7,521 nt of DNA, taken from NCBI GenBank assembly GCA_012728445.1, contig JAAYFA010000339.1, positions 1-7,521 on the forward strand. Reading direction: 5' to 3'. Source of the DNA: Clostridiales bacterium. GTDB taxonomy: Bacteria; Bacillota; Clostridia; Oscillospirales; Acutalibacteraceae. The number at the start of each line of letters is the position of its first letter. Positions within the stretch are counted from its first letter, which is position 1. The position numbers and the translations under genes are program-made. Shown here piece by piece: positions 5,642 through 7,521 of this stretch. The notes under the pieces were generated by a model that was not told the origin of the DNA, did no database searches, and saw only the letters and a program-made list of their open reading frames with translations.

Positions 5642-6891
5642 TAAGTGTAAAAGCAGACATTGTTGTTATTGGCGGCGGTCCGGCGGGTCTTGCGGCAGCA
5701 CTCAAGGCAAGGCAGCTCGGCGCTGAAAAAGTAATCTTGATTGAACGAGATACCGAACTCGGCGGAATTTTACAGCAGTGTATCCATGACGGTTTTGGTA
5801 TTCATCGCTTCGGGAAAAGACTCAGCGGAACCGAATATGCACAGGAGTTTATAGACCAAACAGAAAGATCAGATATTGAAATAAAGCTTGATACAATCGT
5901 TCTCGATGTAACACCGGATAGAATGATTTATGCCTGCAACAGTCTTGAAGGTATGTTTGAAATACAAGCGGGCGCCATTATCTTGGCAATGGGTTGTCGC
6001 GAGCGCACAGCAAGTCAGGTTTTAATTTATGGCGACCGTCCAACCGGTGTTCTCACGGCCGGGGCAGTACAACGATATATCAATATGGAAGGCTATTTGC
6101 CGGGGAGTCGCGCGGTTATTTTAGGTTCGGGCGATATCGGCCTTATTATGGCCAGGCGTATGACGCTTGAAGGGATATCGGTACTGGGTGTGTACGAGGC
6201 GATGGACAAGCCGGGCGGGTTAACGCGTAACTTGGTGCAGTGCCTGGATGATTTTGATATTCCGCTGCACTTAGCCACAACCGTTACAAAGGTGCATGGG
6301 CACGAGCGCGTTGAAGCCGTGACCATTGCAAAGCTTGACAAGAACAGAAAACCAATTTTAGAAACGCAAGAACGCATTGAATGCGATCTCTTGGTACTGG
6401 CAGTAGGGCTAATCCCTGAAAACGAGCTCAGTCGCAACGCAGGCATAGAAATTGATCCCGCAACAAAAGGCCCTGTTTTGGACAATACATTTATGACGAG
6501 CGTACCCGGCATTTTTGCAGCGGGTAATGTAGCGGTTGTATTTGACTTGGTGGATTATGTATCGCTCAGCGGAGAGATAGCGGCGCAAGGAGCAATGGAT
6601 TTTTTAAATGGCAAGATTGACTGTGATGAACCTTATCAAAAAGTTGAAACCGGCGAAAATGTTAGTTTTATTGTGCCCCAAAGAGTCCGACCGAGTGCGA
6701 ACAAAACAACCTTTTTCATGAGAGTGAAATCATCGGAAAAAACCGCTTTGCTGGAATGTACAGCAGACGGGGAGTCGGTATTAGAAAAAAGATGCAGATA
6801 CATTGCACCGCCAGAAATGCTGACATTTGATTTAAGCTGTTGTGGGTCGAAGCCGCTTGAAGTTTCGATGAAAAAGGAGGAGAAGCTATGA
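5638..6891 (+). CDS. GlpB-like FAD/NAD(P)-dependent oxidoreductase
   Basis: This 417-residue protein has the two-nucleotide-binding layout of pyridine-nucleotide-disulfide oxidoreductase-type flavoproteins. The first Rossmann motif is DIVVIGGGPAGLAAALKA (residues 7-24), ending in LIERD. Further motifs are LAMGCRERT (116-124), a second dinucleotide motif AVILGSGDIGLIMARRM (159-175) and a C-terminal FAD motif GIFAAGNV (291-298). I see no CxxC or CxxxxC redox disulfide, so it is unlikely to be a thioredoxin- or lipoamide-type reductase. The family partners GlpA-like dehydrogenases as the electron-accepting or NAD-linked subunit. It has a strong AAGGAGG site (5624-5630) and overlaps both neighbours by 4 bases (ATGA at each end), implying translational coupling and a fixed-ratio complex. 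A short C-terminal segment (about 340-417) with C401 and C402 is of unknown role. Confidence 0.88.
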   Translation: MISVKADIVVIGGGPAGLAAALKARQLGAEKVILIERDTELGGILQQCIHDGFGIHRFGKRLSGTEYAQEFIDQTERSDIEIKLDTIVLDVTPDRMIYACNSLEGMFEIQAGAIILAMGCRERTASQVLIYGDRPTGVLTAGAVQRYINMEGYLPGSRAVILGSGDIGLIMARRMTLEGISVLGVYEAMDKPGGLTRNLVQCLDDFDIPLHLATTVTKVHGHERVEAVTIAKLDKNRKPILETQERIECDLLVLAVGLIPENELSRNAGIEIDPATKGPVLDNTFMTSVPGIFAAGNVAVVFDLVDYVSLSGEIAAQGAMDFLNGKIDCDEPYQKVETGENVSFIVPQRVRPSANKTTFFMRVKSSEKTALLECTADGESVLEKRCRYIAPPEMLTFDLSCCGSKPLEVSMKKEEKL

Positions 6892-7253
6892 GCAAAGAAT
6901 TTGTGTGTATCGTTTGTCCGAACAGTTGTCGTCTGACTGTCAGCGAAAAAGACGACGAAATAACCGTCACGGGTAATGACTGTAAGCGAGGCATAGATCA
7001 TGGCATAAGTGAATACAAAAATCCGCTTCGTATGATTACCAGTACAGTTGCTATTTTAGGCGGGACCTTGCCGCGGCTTCCGGTTATCGGTACAGGTGAG
7101 ATTCCAAAGACTAGAATGAATGATTGCCTTGATGAGATTTACGGGGTCTCGGTAAGTGCCCCGATTAAACGCGGAGAAATAATTATTCAAAACATAAAAG
7201 ATACGGGTGTGGACATCGTCGCTTCCCGGTCAATGAATAAGAAGGAGAGATAG
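6888..7253 (+). CDS. DUF1667 small cysteine-motif protein, redox complex subunit
   Basis: This 121-residue soluble protein begins MSKEFVCIVCPNSCRLTV. Cysteines 7, 10, 14 and 32 (CxxCxxxC, then NDCKRG) form a likely metal or Fe-S binding site. The rest matches DUF1667 as I know it: the ITVTGNDCKRG strand region, YKNPLRMITSTVAILGG, RLPVIGTGEIPK, then IKRGEIIIQNI and DIVASRSM. DUF1667 genes typically sit beside GlpA-like and GlpB-like flavoproteins, so this is probably the third subunit of the complex, serving electron transfer or assembly. AAGGAGG lies 8-10 bases before the ATG, which overlaps the previous stop (ATGA, 6888-6891). Length is normal for the family and nothing looks broken. The biochemical role of DUF1667 is not firmly known to me. 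Confidence 0.88.
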   Translation: MSKEFVCIVCPNSCRLTVSEKDDEITVTGNDCKRGIDHGISEYKNPLRMITSTVAILGGTLPRLPVIGTGEIPKTRMNDCLDEIYGVSVSAPIKRGEIIIQNIKDTGVDIVASRSMNKKER

Positions 7254-7257
7254 CATT

Positions 7258-7521
7258 ATGGAAAAAACAGAAATAGTAAAAGGTCTCGAGGGCATCGTTG
7301 GACAGGACAGGGTGCAAACAGATGAACAAGCAGTTTTAGAGGCGGCAAAAGATTACATTGGTTTCCGTGTATTCCAACGGGCAGACGGCAAGAACTTTGC
7401 GCCTCGGGCAGCCTGCGTTGTAAAAGCGAAGTCAACACAAGAGATTTCTCAAGCGATGAAGTTTTTGAACGACAACAAAATAGATGTCGTTCCACGCACC
7501 GGTGGGTCAAGTGTTACACTG
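7258..7521 (+). CDS. GlcD-like FAD-linked oxidase, N-terminal part (runs off right edge)
   Basis: The frame starting at ATG 7258 is open for 88 codons to the window edge. AAGGAGAGA (7242-7250) lies about 8-10 bases upstream, and the gene begins 4 bases after the DUF1667 stop, so it belongs to the same operon. It starts MEKTEIVKGLEGIVGQDRVQ and reaches the FAD-binding PCMH-type segment: PRAACVVKAKSTQEISQAMKF, then KIDVVPRTGGSSVTL. These match the beginning of the GlcD / D-lactate dehydrogenase / alkyl-dihydroxyacetonephosphate synthase superfamily (FAD_binding_4). The pyrophosphate loop reads RTGGSSVTL where RGGGTSLTG is more usual, a mild deviation. The substrate-binding domain lies outside the window, so 2-hydroxyacid versus ether-lipid or polyol chemistry cannot be decided. 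Confidence 0.85.
   Translation, partial: MEKTEIVKGLEGIVGQDRVQTDEQAVLEAAKDYIGFRVFQRADGKNFAPRAACVVKAKSTQEISQAMKFLNDNKIDVVPRTGGSSVTL

Overview
The window looks like a bacterial chromosome segment of moderate to low GC. Strong AGGAGG-type ribosome binding sites, sigma-A-like promoters, a tRNA with encoded CCA, a short lipoprotein with GEPVT-type repeats, and an oxidoreductase set with a BFD-type iron-sulfur domain and a DUF1667 protein suggest an anaerobic member of the Bacillota, probably Clostridia. A spirochaete or a related anaerobe cannot be excluded. No transposase, integrase, phage gene or CRISPR array is visible.

Layout. Positions 1-260 (minus) hold the N-terminal part of a secreted lipoprotein that runs off the left edge. 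Positions 261-571 contain the lipoprotein promoter (minus) and a good tRNA promoter (plus). A tRNA-Thr(CGU) gene follows at 572-646 and ends in a 17-bp hairpin terminator. The hairpin is symmetrical (A-run and T-run) and also terminates the convergent minus-strand unit. That unit runs from 2563 down to 691 and contains an FGGY-family carbohydrate/polyol kinase broken by a one-base frameshift, then a 70-residue helical protein. A divergent control region at 2564-2859 separates it from the plus-strand unit. The plus-strand unit holds a YhfZ-type regulator interrupted by an in-frame TAA, a BON-domain/GlpA-like FAD dehydrogenase with a BFD [2Fe-2S] domain, a GlpB-like FAD/NAD(P) oxidoreductase, a DUF1667 four-cysteine protein, and the start of a GlcD-like FAD-linked oxidase cut by the right edge.

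How the genes fit together (inference). The kinase would phosphorylate a polyol or sugar. The GlpA-like, GlpB-like and DUF1667 proteins would form an anaerobic glycerol-3-phosphate-dehydrogenase-like complex that oxidises the phosphorylated product and passes electrons through Fe-S and flavin centres. The FAD-linked oxidase would act on a related hydroxy compound. The regulator would sense a pathway ligand. Two copies of the inverted repeat GTACA-N6-TGTAY lie in the divergent region. One sits in the spacer of the predicted kinase promoter and the other just downstream of the predicted start site of the regulator operon, so they are good operator candidates.

The main oddity is that the two genes flanking this control region are both broken by single-site lesions (an extra G in a G5 run at 1451-1455; TAA at 3508-3510) while the downstream enzymes are intact. 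This could be locus decay, sequencing error, or, less likely, recoding.
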